From Nocardia kruczakiae NBRC 101016 (lineage in GTDB: Bacteria > Actinomycetota > Actinomycetes > Mycobacteriales > Mycobacteriaceae): a stretch of 64,000 nucleotides of DNA. Made by a program: the position numbers and the translations under genes. Each line of letters opens with the position of its first letter. Position 1 is the stretch's first letter. Location of the stretch: contig NZ_BDBL01000015.1 in the NCBI RefSeq assembly GCF_001612965.1, forward strand, positions 62,001 to 126,000. The letters are read 5' to 3'. Shown in pieces: positions 10,422-19,476 of the stretch. The notes below the pieces were generated by a model. The model worked only from the letters and a program-made list of their open reading frames with translations, had not been told where the DNA came from and ran no database searches.

Positions 10422-11246
10422 TCAGCGACCGGGCGCAGGTGCCGGTGCGGGGGTATCGCCGCCCGGCAGGCCGGCACCCACTCCGCCGACGTCAGTGATC
10501 GTCCAGTTACCGGAACGCCGGAGAGTGACGGTGTAGCTCGCGGTCGCGGCGACTCCGTCGGGGGTCTGGCGGCTGCGGGAGTTCATGTCGACGAAGACCT
10601 GCACCACATATCGATCGTCGTCGCGCTGAGAAACCTTGGCCGCCAGAGGTTTCGCGGTGGAGGTGTACTGCATCTCGGTCAGCAGCGGCCCGACCACGTT
10701 CACCGCGGCGTCCATCTTCACCTTCAGCGCGTCGGTGACGCCGGTGTCGAGGGCTCTGCGCCAGGCCTCGATATCGGTGTGGTCGACCTTGGACACAGCG
10801 AGCGCATAGTGCGTCGCGAAATCCTCTGCACTGCTGTCGATCTGCTGCTGTCCACGCAGACTCGCCAGTTGCGCGCCGGAGTCGTCGCTCGCCCACAGCA
10901 CACCGAAGGTGAGCGCGGCGACGGTGGCGAGCACACCGAGTCCGGTGGAGAGCACGGTTCGATCCGGCCGGCGCCGGAGGAGATGCGGATGGCGTGTTGC
11001 TTCCCCCTTCGGGGTGCGTTCCCGCGCCTTGCCGGATGGCGAATTCCGCTCGGCCGCAACCTTTTCGACCGGCGCACTCGCCTCGTCCCGTGATGCCGCT
11101 GTGTCGCCGGTCCGGTTCCGCGATGCCGAAGAATCACCCGCCCCGGCTTCGGCATCGCCGTCTTCTGCCGAGGGCCGCTGGGCGGTGATCTCGCCGGCCG
11201 CTTCGGCGCCGTCGTCGGGTCCGGTGGCATTCTTCTCCTCGGGCAT
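10422..11246 (-). CDS. Mce-associated membrane protein
   Basis: A 274-residue protein with a long acidic, Ala/Glu-rich cytoplasmic N-terminus (1-95), one transmembrane helix (~108-128, GLGVLATVAALTFGVLWA) and an extracytoplasmic domain ending in a Pro/Ala tail. The segment DGVAATASYTVTLRRSGNWTITDV is typical of Mas proteins, which follow mce genes and help stabilise Mce complexes in mycobacteria. ATG 11246 has AGAGGA upstream; a longer start at 11282 is possible. It is the last gene of the first mce operon, 45 bases after mceF. Confidence 0.85.
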   Translation of the reverse strand: MPEEKNATGPDDGAEAAGEITAQRPSAEDGDAEAGAGDSSASRNRTGDTAASRDEASAPVEKVAAERNSPSGKARERTPKGEATRHPHLLRRRPDRTVLSTGLGVLATVAALTFGVLWASDDSGAQLASLRGQQQIDSSAEDFATHYALAVSKVDHTDIEAWRRALDTGVTDALKVKMDAAVNVVGPLLTEMQYTSTAKPLAAKVSQRDDDRYVVQVFVDMNSRSRQTPDGVAATASYTVTLRRSGNWTITDVGGVGAGLPGGDTPAPAPAPGR

Positions 11247-11291
11247 TCGCTGTCCTCTTCTTCGACGGGGCGGTTCGGGCATACAACGAGT

Positions 11292-12245
11292 TCAGTGATC
11301 CGGTGCGACGAGCGCGATGCGCAGGCGGTCGCCGGGCAACGCGGTCAGCGCCTGCTGCAACAGCGCGCCCAGATCGACGGCTCCCAGCAGCGGACCCGCG
11401 GCCCGGGTGACCGGCCGCAGCGCGACGCCCACTGCCCCGAGTTCGGGCGCGAGGCGCTGCAGATACTCGACGAGTTGGTTCTCCTGGTCGTGCCACGACC
11501 CGAGAATCTCCTTGCCGCGCAACTGCCGTGAGCCCTGGAACAGGTATTCGTACGACACCCCCAGCGTCGCGCCGAACCCGTCGAGTTGTGGTGGCGCCGC
11601 GGTCAGGGCGGGTGCGATCCAGTCGGTGTCGTGCATCATCCACATCAGGTTCCGCAACGCCGTCTGCATCGAATCCTGATGGGCGAGCAGGGTTGTCAGC
11701 AGCAGGTCGGCGCCGCGGCCGATCTCCGGCAGCGCGGTGTCGAGCCCGGTCACCGCCTGAGCGAACGTGTCCACGACGCGGGCGGCCTGCTGAGGGTCGA
11801 TCTGGCCGAGCAGATCCGAGGAGGCCGACAGCAGTTGCGCCACCGAGGCCGGTATCCGCACGGTGCCGGTCAGGTGCGCATCGTCGGCCAGCCAGGGCCC
11901 GTCCGTGCTCTGCGGCAGGAAGGAGAAGACGGGTTCGCCCATGGCCGAGAGGGTTTCGACTCGCATCGCGGCCGCCACCGGGATGCGGTAGTTCTCGTCG
12001 TAGGACAGCCGCAGCCGCACCCCGCCCGCGACCGCACCGACCTCGTCGACGCGACCGATGACGACCCCGCGACAAACCACGTCGGAGCCGGCGCGCAGGC
12101 CCCCGGCCTCGCTCATCTCGACCGTCGCATGCCGCATCCGCACCGCCGGATCCACACCGAGCACGCCGACGGCGAGATAGGTGCCGCCGAGCAGCATGAC
12201 GGCGACCAGCGCGATGCCCGAGAGCCAGGCCGGAATCCGATTCAT
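11292..12245 (-). CDS. mceF: MceF-type MlaD-domain substrate-binding protein
   Basis: A 317-residue Mce protein: one N-terminal transmembrane helix (~7-27), an MlaD domain (~35-115: VEMSEAGGLRAGSDVVCRGV, GRVDEVGAV) and a helical C-terminal tail. MlaD proteins form a hexameric channel that passes lipids from the outer envelope to the YrbE permease. Its position as sixth mce gene and the lack of a lipobox fit MceF. ATG 12245 overlaps the mceE stop. The lipid carried is unknown. Confidence 0.9.
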   Translation of the reverse strand: MNRIPAWLSGIALVAVMLLGGTYLAVGVLGVDPAVRMRHATVEMSEAGGLRAGSDVVCRGVVIGRVDEVGAVAGGVRLRLSYDENYRIPVAAAMRVETLSAMGEPVFSFLPQSTDGPWLADDAHLTGTVRIPASVAQLLSASSDLLGQIDPQQAARVVDTFAQAVTGLDTALPEIGRGADLLLTTLLAHQDSMQTALRNLMWMMHDTDWIAPALTAAPPQLDGFGATLGVSYEYLFQGSRQLRGKEILGSWHDQENQLVEYLQRLAPELGAVGVALRPVTRAAGPLLGAVDLGALLQQALTALPGDRLRIALVAPDH

Positions 12246-13261
12246 CGCAGTGCTCCGATCACTTGCAGCAGCACCACGGCATCCTTGGTCACATCGCCCT
12301 GTCCCTCGACGGTGACCTGCCGGATGTCGACGTTCGGGCCGAGCAGGAACGGAATCATCTTGTCGCGGGCCAGCGCGAGCGCATCGGCGCCGTTGCCGTC
12401 GAGTTCGGTGGCGTGCGCGGAGGGCTGCCGCAGCAGCGGGCCGAGGGTGGCGAGGAAGTCGTTGACGTGCGGCAGCCGCGGGATCAGCCAATCCAGGCCG
12501 GTGGTCAGGGTGTTGATATCGATGACGACATCGAGGACGGCGGTCATGAAGTGCGGGACACGTTCGAGCCGTCGGCGGGCGGTGTCGGAGAACATGAATC
12601 CGAGGCGCTCGCGCATATCGTGCAAGCGCTGGGACAGGTTCGCGGTGGCGGCGAGGGTGCGATCGAGTTCGGCGGTCCCGGCCGCGGCATCGCGGAGATC
12701 GGCGGCCACACCCGCGGCCAGGTCCCTCGTCTCCCCGGCACTGTCGGGCAGGACGCTGTCGAGCCGCGCGATGGCGTCCTGCAGGCGGGTGATGCTGCCG
12801 CCGTTGACGAAGGTGGCGATGCGCTGCAGCATCTCCTCGACCTGCGGTCCCGGGTCGGTATCGCGCAGCGGGATCGTGTCGCCGTCGCCGAGCAGTGGCC
12901 CGGCGCCGTACGCCGGGGGAAGCAGCGCCAGATAGATGTCGCCGAGTACCGTCGTCTGCCGCAGCTCGGCGCGCGTACCGCGCGGCAGCCGCACCGAGGA
13001 GCGGATCTCGACGTGGGCGACCGCGGCGCCGGCAGTCAGCTCGATCGAGCGCAGCGAACCGACCTCGGCGCCGTTGCTGCGTACCCGGGCACCCGCGGGC
13101 AGGCTCAGTACCGAGGAGAACTCGATGCTCAACCGGTAGGTGGGGCCGGTGACGCCGGTGCCCGGCATCACATAGTTGCTCGGATTGAATCCGCAAGCGG
13201 TCGAACATATTCCGGCGAGCACGAGCACTGCCGCCAGGACGGCGCGGATCGGGGGGATCAT
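12242..13261 (-). CDS. mceE: MceE-type lipoprotein
   Basis: A 339-residue MlaD-domain protein with a lipoprotein-like signal peptide. The candidate lipidated residue is Cys23 (STACG), with Cys19 also near. The MlaD domain follows (YRLSIEFSSVLSLPAGARVR, LRQTTVLGDIYLALLPP), then a coiled helical region. MceE is the lipoprotein subunit in every mce operon of this order. ATG 13261 overlaps the mceD stop by 4 bases. Confidence 0.9.
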   Translation of the reverse strand: MIPPIRAVLAAVLVLAGICSTACGFNPSNYVMPGTGVTGPTYRLSIEFSSVLSLPAGARVRSNGAEVGSLRSIELTAGAAVAHVEIRSSVRLPRGTRAELRQTTVLGDIYLALLPPAYGAGPLLGDGDTIPLRDTDPGPQVEEMLQRIATFVNGGSITRLQDAIARLDSVLPDSAGETRDLAAGVAADLRDAAAGTAELDRTLAATANLSQRLHDMRERLGFMFSDTARRRLERVPHFMTAVLDVVIDINTLTTGLDWLIPRLPHVNDFLATLGPLLRQPSAHATELDGNGADALALARDKMIPFLLGPNVDIRQVTVEGQGDVTKDAVVLLQVIGALR

Positions 13262-14319
13262 CGGGCCGCTCCGATCATCGAGAACAGCAGCTGCGGCAGC
13301 GATATCGGCCCGGCGCATCGTGCCGGATCGGCAATCGGCAGGCGTCCGCACAGCGCGGCCGCATCGACCGCCGGTGGCCGATAGCCGAACGACACCGCCC
13401 CCGCCGGGCCGTCGATCATGTCGCGCAGCATGGCGATCACGCCCGGGATGCGATCCAGCAGATCCTTCGACTGTTCGGTGCGCGTCCGAATCAAGGTGAC
13501 AACCGGAACCGCGGAGTTCAGGGCGTCCATCAACATCGGAAAGTGTTGCGTGAACAACCGATCCAGCGGCCCTACCGCGTCGCCGAGCTTGCCCACCACC
13601 ACCTTCGTCAGCTCCAGCAGATGTTCGATCAGTTCGAGCCCGGGCCCGAAGGTGGTGAGGGTGGTCCTGAGGTCGTCCCATTCGCCGGTGACGAAGGCAC
13701 TCAGTTCGGCACTGGTGTCGATCAGCTGCCCGAGCTCGTTCATGAATGTGTCCGGCGCCGACATCAGTGTCGCCAGGTCGCGCAGGCCGGCGTCGAGAGT
13801 GGTTCCCAGACCGGCGGTTTCGCGGTCGGCGCCGGCCAGCATGGCCTGCAGCGGCGGTATGCCGGTGGCATCGGGTGTGGTGAGTTGACGCGCCAGTTTC
13901 GCGAACGAGTCCAGGGCGTCGGACGCGCTCAACGGCACGGTCGTGCGGTCCTGGGAAATACACTGCGCCGCAGCCAGTTCCGGTCCGGCGTGATAGGTGG
14001 CACCGACCAGTTCCACGCGACGGTCGGTGAGGATCGACGAATTGATCACGGCGGCACGAACTTCGGCGGGCAGGCGGCGCTCGTCGATGGTCATCTCCAC
14101 GCGCACCCGGCCGCCGTCGGGTCGCACGGCACGGACCTTGCCGACGGCGATACCGCGAACGGTGACGGCCGCGTCGGTGTAGAGGCCGTAGGTGGTGTCG
14201 AAGTACGCGCACAGCGAGCGGCTCCGAGCGTTCTCGTGCTGCCGATACACCACGACGCCCGCCGCGGCGACGGCCACGGCGAGGACCGCGAGCGCCACCC
14301 GTAAACCGTTGCGCCGCAT
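13258..14319 (-). CDS. mceD: MceD-type MlaD-domain protein
   Basis: A 353-residue protein: N-terminal transmembrane helix (~7-27), MlaD domain (YGLYTDAAVTVRGIAVGKVRAV, then SSILTDRRVELVG) and a C-terminal segment with GYRPPAVDAAALCGRLP, which the second mce copy also carries as VPYQPPSVPVDAAAC. The ATG at 14319 lies 1 base after the mceC stop. Part of the Mce hexamer; lipid specificity unknown. Confidence 0.9.
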   Translation of the reverse strand: MRRNGLRVALAVLAVAVAAAGVVVYRQHENARSRSLCAYFDTTYGLYTDAAVTVRGIAVGKVRAVRPDGGRVRVEMTIDERRLPAEVRAAVINSSILTDRRVELVGATYHAGPELAAAQCISQDRTTVPLSASDALDSFAKLARQLTTPDATGIPPLQAMLAGADRETAGLGTTLDAGLRDLATLMSAPDTFMNELGQLIDTSAELSAFVTGEWDDLRTTLTTFGPGLELIEHLLELTKVVVGKLGDAVGPLDRLFTQHFPMLMDALNSAVPVVTLIRTRTEQSKDLLDRIPGVIAMLRDMIDGPAGAVSFGYRPPAVDAAALCGRLPIADPARCAGPISLPQLLFSMIGAAR

Positions 14320-14320
14320 C

Positions 14321-15370
14321 TCAACACGCCTTCCCAGGTACCGGCAGGCACACATCCGGCGGTGCCACGGTCAGCCCGCTCTGGTCGAGCAGCGCCTTCC
14401 CGTCGGGGCCGGCGAGCCGCCCGAGTGCGCTGAGGGTGTCGGTGAGTTCGCCGGTCACCTGATCGGTCCAGGCCAGTAGTCGGCCGGCGTCGTCGCGGGT
14501 CTGCTCGAGCGGCGGCAGCAGCGGTTCGACCTTCGCGGCGTAGGGCCCGGCCAGGAAGTCGAACAGGGTGGCGACGATGGTCGCGGTGGCGTCGGCGAAG
14601 GTGCGCACCTTCTCGCGGACGGCGACGATCTGCGGGCCGAGCAGCGCATAGGCGTGCAACACCTCGGTGAGCATCGCCCGGTCGTTGCCCACCGCGGCCA
14701 GATATTCGTCGGAGATGCCCAGCAATTGTTCGATCTGCTGCTTCTGCGCGGCCAGCAGTTCGACCACCTTGCCCAGATCGGTGACCGAGCGGCGAATCGA
14801 ATCCGGCGCGCCCGACAGCGCCGCGGCCGCCCCCGACATATCGGCACGCAGGGCGCCGAGGTCGACGCGCTCGGTGACCGAATGCGATTGCGCGACAATA
14901 TCGGCGACCGCGAACGGCAGATGGGTGCGAGCGGCCGGAATGGCGCCGTGCAACGAGCCGGCGCCGGCAGGGGTCAACGCGATGTACAGTCCCCCGACCG
15001 GGGTCAGCATCCGCACGTCCGCGCCGGTCGCATCGCCGAGGCGCACCGAGGATTTCACCGAGAACTCGACCTCCACGTCGTCGTCACGCAGTCGCAGCGA
15101 CAGCACCCGCCCCACCGGGATACCGGCGACCCGCACCCCTTCCCCACCGTGTAATCCCCCGGCCTCGGGCAGCAGCACCGTGTGCGTGACGTACCCGGGC
15201 GGGCGCAGGTAGAGCACGCCGAGCGTCGCCAGCACGACGGTGACCACCACGACGGTGAGCAGCGCCCACACCGTCTGCGTGCGCGGGGAGGCGTGTTCGG
15301 CGCCGAGCCGGATCCCCGGCGAGCGGGCAGCGGCGCCCGGGCGCGGATCGGCGGTGCGGAGGGCGATCAT
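14321..15370 (-). CDS. mceC: MceC-type MlaD-domain protein
   Basis: A 349-residue protein with a short cytoplasmic tail, one transmembrane helix (~34-54), an MlaD domain (LLPEAGGLHGGEGVRVAGIP, then LTPVGGLYIAL) and a helical tail that ends in CLPVPGKAC. The same C-terminal motif (CIPIPGREC) ends the partial mceC of the second operon at the window edge. ATG 15370 overlaps the mceB stop at 15367. Confidence 0.88.
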   Translation of the reverse strand: MIALRTADPRPGAAARSPGIRLGAEHASPRTQTVWALLTVVVVTVVLATLGVLYLRPPGYVTHTVLLPEAGGLHGGEGVRVAGIPVGRVLSLRLRDDDVEVEFSVKSSVRLGDATGADVRMLTPVGGLYIALTPAGAGSLHGAIPAARTHLPFAVADIVAQSHSVTERVDLGALRADMSGAAAALSGAPDSIRRSVTDLGKVVELLAAQKQQIEQLLGISDEYLAAVGNDRAMLTEVLHAYALLGPQIVAVREKVRTFADATATIVATLFDFLAGPYAAKVEPLLPPLEQTRDDAGRLLAWTDQVTGELTDTLSALGRLAGPDGKALLDQSGLTVAPPDVCLPVPGKAC

Positions 15371-16383
15371 CGGTGGCTCCCGTTGCAGATCGTCAGCTGC
15401 CGTCCCGACAGCAGCACGCCCGCTGTGACCGGCAGCGGGAATGTTCCCGCGCTGCATCGGCTTTCGGCGGCCTCCTGCGGGATCAGGCGCACGAGTCCGT
15501 CCAGCAGTCCGGGCAGCAGCGAGAGGCTGTGCACGGCGGCGCGGGTGTCGGGTATCGACTCGTCGATGCGGCGGGTGAGGTCGTCGCCGTGGTCGCGGGC
15601 GCCGAGGAACAGCAGCGACATCGAATCCACCAGGCGCACCACCTCACTCAACTCGACCGACCCGGTGTCCATCAGCGAGAGGAATTCGCTCATCCGGCTC
15701 GCGATGGGCATGAAGATCGAATGGAACACCCCGAGCATGGCTTCCAGATTCTGCGAGCGCCCGCCGAGCTTGTCCGACAGCGATTGCAGATTGTCGATGA
15801 TCGTGGTGAGCAACGCGGTGCGGTCTCCGGCATAGGACGCCAGCGTGGTGATATCGCGCAGGACGGGCGCGAGATCACCGTTGCTGCCGTCGATGACCGC
15901 CGCGAGCGTGCGCGCCAGCCGGTTGTACACCTCCGGATCGGCGTCGTGGAGCAGCGGCCGCAAACCGTTGAAGACCGTGGTGATGTCGAAGGAGTCGAGG
16001 GTGTCGATGACGATCTCGTCCGGACGCAGCGGCCGGCCGTCGCGGCCGCGGATCAGCTCCACATATCGCTGGCCGGTGAGGTTCTGGAATTTGATCGCCA
16101 GCCGGTCGGTCTCGCGCAGCCGGTAGTCGGTGCGCACGGTGAGGGTGACCAGTGCCCGGTTGTCCGGGGTGAGGTCGATACCGGTGATCTTGCCGATCTG
16201 CACCCCGCGCAGCCGCACATCGCCGTTGGCCTGCAAGCCGAATACATCGCCGAACCGGGCGCGGTAGGTGGCGGTGGCGCCGCCGACGGGCCGCTGGATC
16301 GCCTGCCCGATCAGCACCGCGAGCACGGCGACCACGGCCGCGAGGACGGCCAGTCGCAGCGCCGCCTGGCGCGGTGTCTTCAT
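15367..16383 (-). CDS. mceB: MceB-type MlaD-domain protein
   Basis: A 338-residue protein: transmembrane helix near 9-28, MlaD domain (FGDVFGLQANGDVRLRGVQI, then IKFQNLTGQRYVELIRG) and a long alpha-helical region. NLTGQRYVEL is a classical Mce motif. The ATG at 16383 overlaps the mceA stop. It is predicted to be one of six subunits in the extracytoplasmic lipid tunnel. Confidence 0.9.
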   Translation of the reverse strand: MKTPRQAALRLAVLAAVVAVLAVLIGQAIQRPVGGATATYRARFGDVFGLQANGDVRLRGVQIGKITGIDLTPDNRALVTLTVRTDYRLRETDRLAIKFQNLTGQRYVELIRGRDGRPLRPDEIVIDTLDSFDITTVFNGLRPLLHDADPEVYNRLARTLAAVIDGSNGDLAPVLRDITTLASYAGDRTALLTTIIDNLQSLSDKLGGRSQNLEAMLGVFHSIFMPIASRMSEFLSLMDTGSVELSEVVRLVDSMSLLFLGARDHGDDLTRRIDESIPDTRAAVHSLSLLPGLLDGLVRLIPQEAAESRCSAGTFPLPVTAGVLLSGRQLTICNGSHR

Positions 16384-17402
16384 CGGCCCGCTCCCGCACT
16401 CTGCAGGGGTGTGCGGAACGCGGGGAAGTTCCGCAACAGGATCTCGGTGTCGAGGGTTACGCGGTCGCCGTCGCGGTGCCATGCCCCGCCGAGCCCGGTG
16501 ATCAGCCGGTGGACCTGGGCGGCGTCCACGTCGCGCAGCCCGCGGTCGGCCGGAATCAGCAAGTCCAGCACCATATCCATCGAGTCGGAGAAGGGGCCGA
16601 GGGCACCGACGAGCCGACCGGCGAAGGAGAACACCAGATTCGACACCTCGGTGATGGTGTCGTTGGCCAAGCCCACCTGCCGGTCGTCGTCGAGGGCCCG
16701 CACCGAGGCCAGTGCGTCGAGCAGACCCAGCGCCGACGGCGTGAACGCGGCCACCCCCTCGGCCGTACCCGCCAGTTTCGGCAGCAGCTGCGAGACCGGA
16801 AGGTCCTGCGCGCGTTGGATCGCGCGCAAGGTCAGCAGCGCCGAGGCGACCAGCGGTGCGGTGCGCGCGGTCAGGCGCGCGGCGCCGTCGACGGAGACGG
16901 CCAATCGTCCGGTGACCACATCGACCAGGGCCCGTCCCGAATCGCGCAGAATCCGGGTGACCGTGTCGTTGTCCACTCGATCGCCCAGATCCACCACCGT
17001 GTCCGGGCCGATCGGCGCGCCGCCGGGTGCGGGTGTCAATTCCAGTGCGGTGGTGCCGAAGACGTTGGCCGAGACGAACCGCGCCTGCACGGTGGTCGAC
17101 AGTTCACGCAGCCGCGCCGGGTCGACGCTCACCGTGAGCAGTTGCCGATCCGTTCCCCGCGGGTGCACCGCGGTGATCGAGCCGATCGACAGTCCGCGCA
17201 TCCGCACCTGCGTACCCGTGGCGACGCCGTCACCGAGCACGCTCACCGCCAGGCCGAAGCGGACCTGACCGTGGCGGTCGGGTTGTGTTGCGCGCCAGGC
17301 GGTTACCGCGACCACTGCCGCGATCACCAGCACCACCAGACCACGGGCGCGCAATCCCCACGGTCCGGGTCCGCGTTCGGAATGAAGTCTGCCCACCGCC
17401 AT
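16380..17402 (-). CDS. mceA: MceA-type MlaD-domain protein
   Basis: A 340-residue protein: transmembrane helix (~19-37), MlaD domain (LGDGVATGTQVRMRGLSIGS, ARFVSANVFGTTALELTP) and a helical C-terminal region. NVFGTTALEL is the MceA variant of the conserved motif. It starts 3 bases after the yrbEB stop. First of the six mce subunits. Confidence 0.9.
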   Translation of the reverse strand: MAVGRLHSERGPGPWGLRARGLVVLVIAAVVAVTAWRATQPDRHGQVRFGLAVSVLGDGVATGTQVRMRGLSIGSITAVHPRGTDRQLLTVSVDPARLRELSTTVQARFVSANVFGTTALELTPAPGGAPIGPDTVVDLGDRVDNDTVTRILRDSGRALVDVVTGRLAVSVDGAARLTARTAPLVASALLTLRAIQRAQDLPVSQLLPKLAGTAEGVAAFTPSALGLLDALASVRALDDDRQVGLANDTITEVSNLVFSFAGRLVGALGPFSDSMDMVLDLLIPADRGLRDVDAAQVHRLITGLGGAWHRDGDRVTLDTEILLRNFPAFRTPLQSAGAGR

Positions 17403-17405
17403 CGT

Positions 17406-18281
17406 TCACCCCGAGAAATCGAAGCCGGTGTGCAGACCCCACATGACCACGGTCAGCCCCATGTCGCAGATCGTGATGAGCACGAGGCTGGCGCGGATCG
17501 CGCGGCCGGAGGCGATGCCGACGCCCTCCGGACCGCCGGTGGCGTAGAAACCCTGATAGGCGTGCACCAGGGTGACCACCGCGACGAAGACGACGACCTT
17601 GATCAGCGAATAGCCGAGATCTGTTGCGGAGACGAACATTCCGAAGTAGTGGTCGTAGGCGCCCGACGCCTGGCCGTGCACGACGGTGACGGTGAAGCGC
17701 GTGGTGAAGAATCCCAGCGCGAGCGCGATCAGATACGCCGGAACCACGGTGGCGATTCCGGCGACGAGCCGAGCCGACACGACGTACGGCACCGGGTCGA
17801 TCGCCTGTGCCTCCAGCGCGTCGATCTCCTCGGAAATCCGCATCGCCCCGACCTCGGCGGTGATCCGGCAGCCGGCCTGAGCCGCGTATCCGACGGCCGC
17901 GATGAGCGGCGCCAGCTCCCGCGGATTCGCGAAGGCCGACATGGCGCCCGCCATCGGGCCGATGCCGAGGGTGTCGAGCAGGCTGGAGCCGATCAGCCCG
18001 ATCATGCCGCCCGCCACCACGCCCATCACCGCGAGCACCGGCGCAACCCCACCGCCTACGATCACCGCGCGGCCGTTTCCCCAGGCCAGGTCGGTGAAGA
18101 GGGCGATCGTATGCCGGCGGTGCCGGCGCAGCGCATGCCCGATGCCGCGCGCGGCATTTCCACCGAAGCCGAGTTGGTGGCCTAGTTCCTCGAGCGGAAC
18201 CCACACGCGCCCCGCGTGTCTCGTCCAGCGCAGCCCGTAGGGCCGATACGCCGCCGCAACACCGACCCGCGCGCTCGCCAT
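17406..18281 (-). CDS. yrbEB: MlaE/YrbE-type permease, second copy
   Basis: A 291-residue integral membrane protein of the MlaE family. Conserved pieces are GPMAGAMSAFANPRELAPL, then AAQAGCRITAEVGAMRISEEIDALE, with five or so hydrophobic helices. YrbEA and YrbEB form the permease heterodimer driven by the MceG ATPase. The TGATG overlap with yrbEA supports ATG 18281; a GTG one codon upstream is equally usable. Confidence 0.93.
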   Translation of the reverse strand: MASARVGVAAAYRPYGLRWTRHAGRVWVPLEELGHQLGFGGNAARGIGHALRRHRRHTIALFTDLAWGNGRAVIVGGGVAPVLAVMGVVAGGMIGLIGSSLLDTLGIGPMAGAMSAFANPRELAPLIAAVGYAAQAGCRITAEVGAMRISEEIDALEAQAIDPVPYVVSARLVAGIATVVPAYLIALALGFFTTRFTVTVVHGQASGAYDHYFGMFVSATDLGYSLIKVVVFVAVVTLVHAYQGFYATGGPEGVGIASGRAIRASLVLITICDMGLTVVMWGLHTGFDFSG

Positions 18282-19144
18282 CACAGCACCCTGGCCGGAA
18301 CGAAGAGCAGGGTGATCTGCGTGATCGCGAGATTCACGACCAGGCAGGCCAGAATGCCCAGCACCACAGCGGCATTCACGGCATCGGCGACGCCTTTGGG
18401 TCCGCCTTGGGCCTCGAGGCCGCGGTCACAGGCGACCACCGCGACCAGATATCCGAAGATCGTCGCCTTGCCGAGACAGATCAGCAGATCGGTCACCGAG
18501 GCGAAACTGCCGAACGACAACCAGTACGAGCCCGGCGCGACGCCTTGTCCGACGGCGGCGACGACGAAGCTCGCCAGGATGCTCATCACGATGATCAGCA
18601 CCGACAGCATCGGCGCGATCACCGCCATGGCCAGCAGCCGCGGCGCGACCAGCCGCTGATGTGGGTCGACGCCCATCGTCCGCATCGCGTCGATCTCCTC
18701 GCGGATCGTGCGCGAGGCGAGGTCGGAGGCGATCGCCGAACCGCCGGCGCCACCGACGAGCAAGGCCGCTGCCAGCGGGGCGATCTGCTGCATGACGCCC
18801 ATCCCGCCGACCGCGCCGGCCATCGAACTCGCCCCCACGTCGGAGGCGACGCTGCCCACCTGAACCGCGACGACCACGCCCATCGGCAGTGAGATCAGGA
18901 TGGCTGGCCAGATCGAGACCGAGACGAAGAACCAGCCCTGTACCAACGCTTCTCGCAGCGGGAACCGGCCTGTCGCCGCGTCGGTGAGCAGGACGGCGGT
19001 GGAGCGGGCGCCCAGCCGCACCACCCGGCCCAGCGACCGCAGACCGGTGGCGACGAACCGCCCGGGCGCGGCGCGCTGGATCGGTGCGTCGGGCAGCGCG
19101 CCGGATTCCGCCTCCGGCGCCGTGGGGTCGGTGAACGCACCCAT
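18281..19144 (-). CDS. yrbEA: MlaE/YrbE-type permease, first copy
   Basis: A 287-residue MlaE-family permease with a hydrophilic N-terminus, then helices and the hallmark SAIASDLASRTIREEIDAMRTMG preceded by AAALLVGGAGG. It is the first gene of the mce operon. The ATG at 19144 has GGAGG upstream (CTGGAGGCAGAT), favouring it over an in-frame start at 19168. Its promoter region is shared with the divergent DUF2236 genes and holds CTATCA-type repeats. The ATPase is not encoded in this operon and may be supplied by mceG at 59-60 kb. Confidence 0.93.
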   Translation of the reverse strand: MGAFTDPTAPEAESGALPDAPIQRAAPGRFVATGLRSLGRVVRLGARSTAVLLTDAATGRFPLREALVQGWFFVSVSIWPAILISLPMGVVVAVQVGSVASDVGASSMAGAVGGMGVMQQIAPLAAALLVGGAGGSAIASDLASRTIREEIDAMRTMGVDPHQRLVAPRLLAMAVIAPMLSVLIIVMSILASFVVAAVGQGVAPGSYWLSFGSFASVTDLLICLGKATIFGYLVAVVACDRGLEAQGGPKGVADAVNAAVVLGILACLVVNLAITQITLLFVPARVL

Positions 19145-19230
19145 ATCTGCCTCCAGCCCGAGCAACACTGCCCGGTGGATAGAGAACCGATGATCACTTA
19201 TGGTCCGGTCGGCGCTCCCACGACCGGAAA

Positions 19231-19263
19231 GACTGATAGAAGACTGCCCTAGGTCTATCAGTC
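19231..19263. promoter_or_regulatory. perfect inverted repeat in mce/DUF2236 divergent region
   Basis: GACTGATAGA at 19231-19240 and TCTATCAGTC at 19254-19263 are exact reverse complements separated by 13 bases. The element lies 87 bases upstream of yrbEA and over 200 bases upstream of the first DUF2236 gene. A perfect 10-base repeat in this GC-rich context is unlikely to be chance and suggests a dimeric regulator site. Confidence 0.6.
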
Positions 19264-19375
19264 ATGGTGGCATATTCCGTTCGCGCCGCGGGGCGGAATT
19301 CGAAGTTTCCGACAAGAGATCGGAGGCCGCCCGAGCAGTGGAAGGACCCGGCGTTGAGAGACTTTCGGTTGCCAT

Positions 19376-19437
19376 CTATCAAACCGGAGCGATCCATGTC
19401 ACACTCATTGATAGTTACAGAGGCACATTTCTATCAA
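19376..19437. promoter_or_regulatory. additional CTATCAA repeats upstream of DUF2236 operon
   Basis: CTATCAA occurs at 19376-19382, and TTGATAG at 19408-19414 is mirrored by CTATCAA at 19431-19437 with 16 bases between. With the inverted repeat at 19231-19263 this gives five copies of the same half-site core within about 200 bases. Their position just before ATG 19477 supports that codon as the real start of the first DUF2236 gene. Confidence 0.55.
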
Positions 19438-19476
19438 CTCGACAGCGCTCTCGGCGCCGAGGGAGAGGGCCGGGAG

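Noticed and set aside
11292..17402. Long open frames opposite and overlapping the mce genes
   Set aside because: They mirror the mce genes in other frames, have no motifs and low-complexity Arg/Pro/Gly content typical of antisense frames in high-GC DNA.
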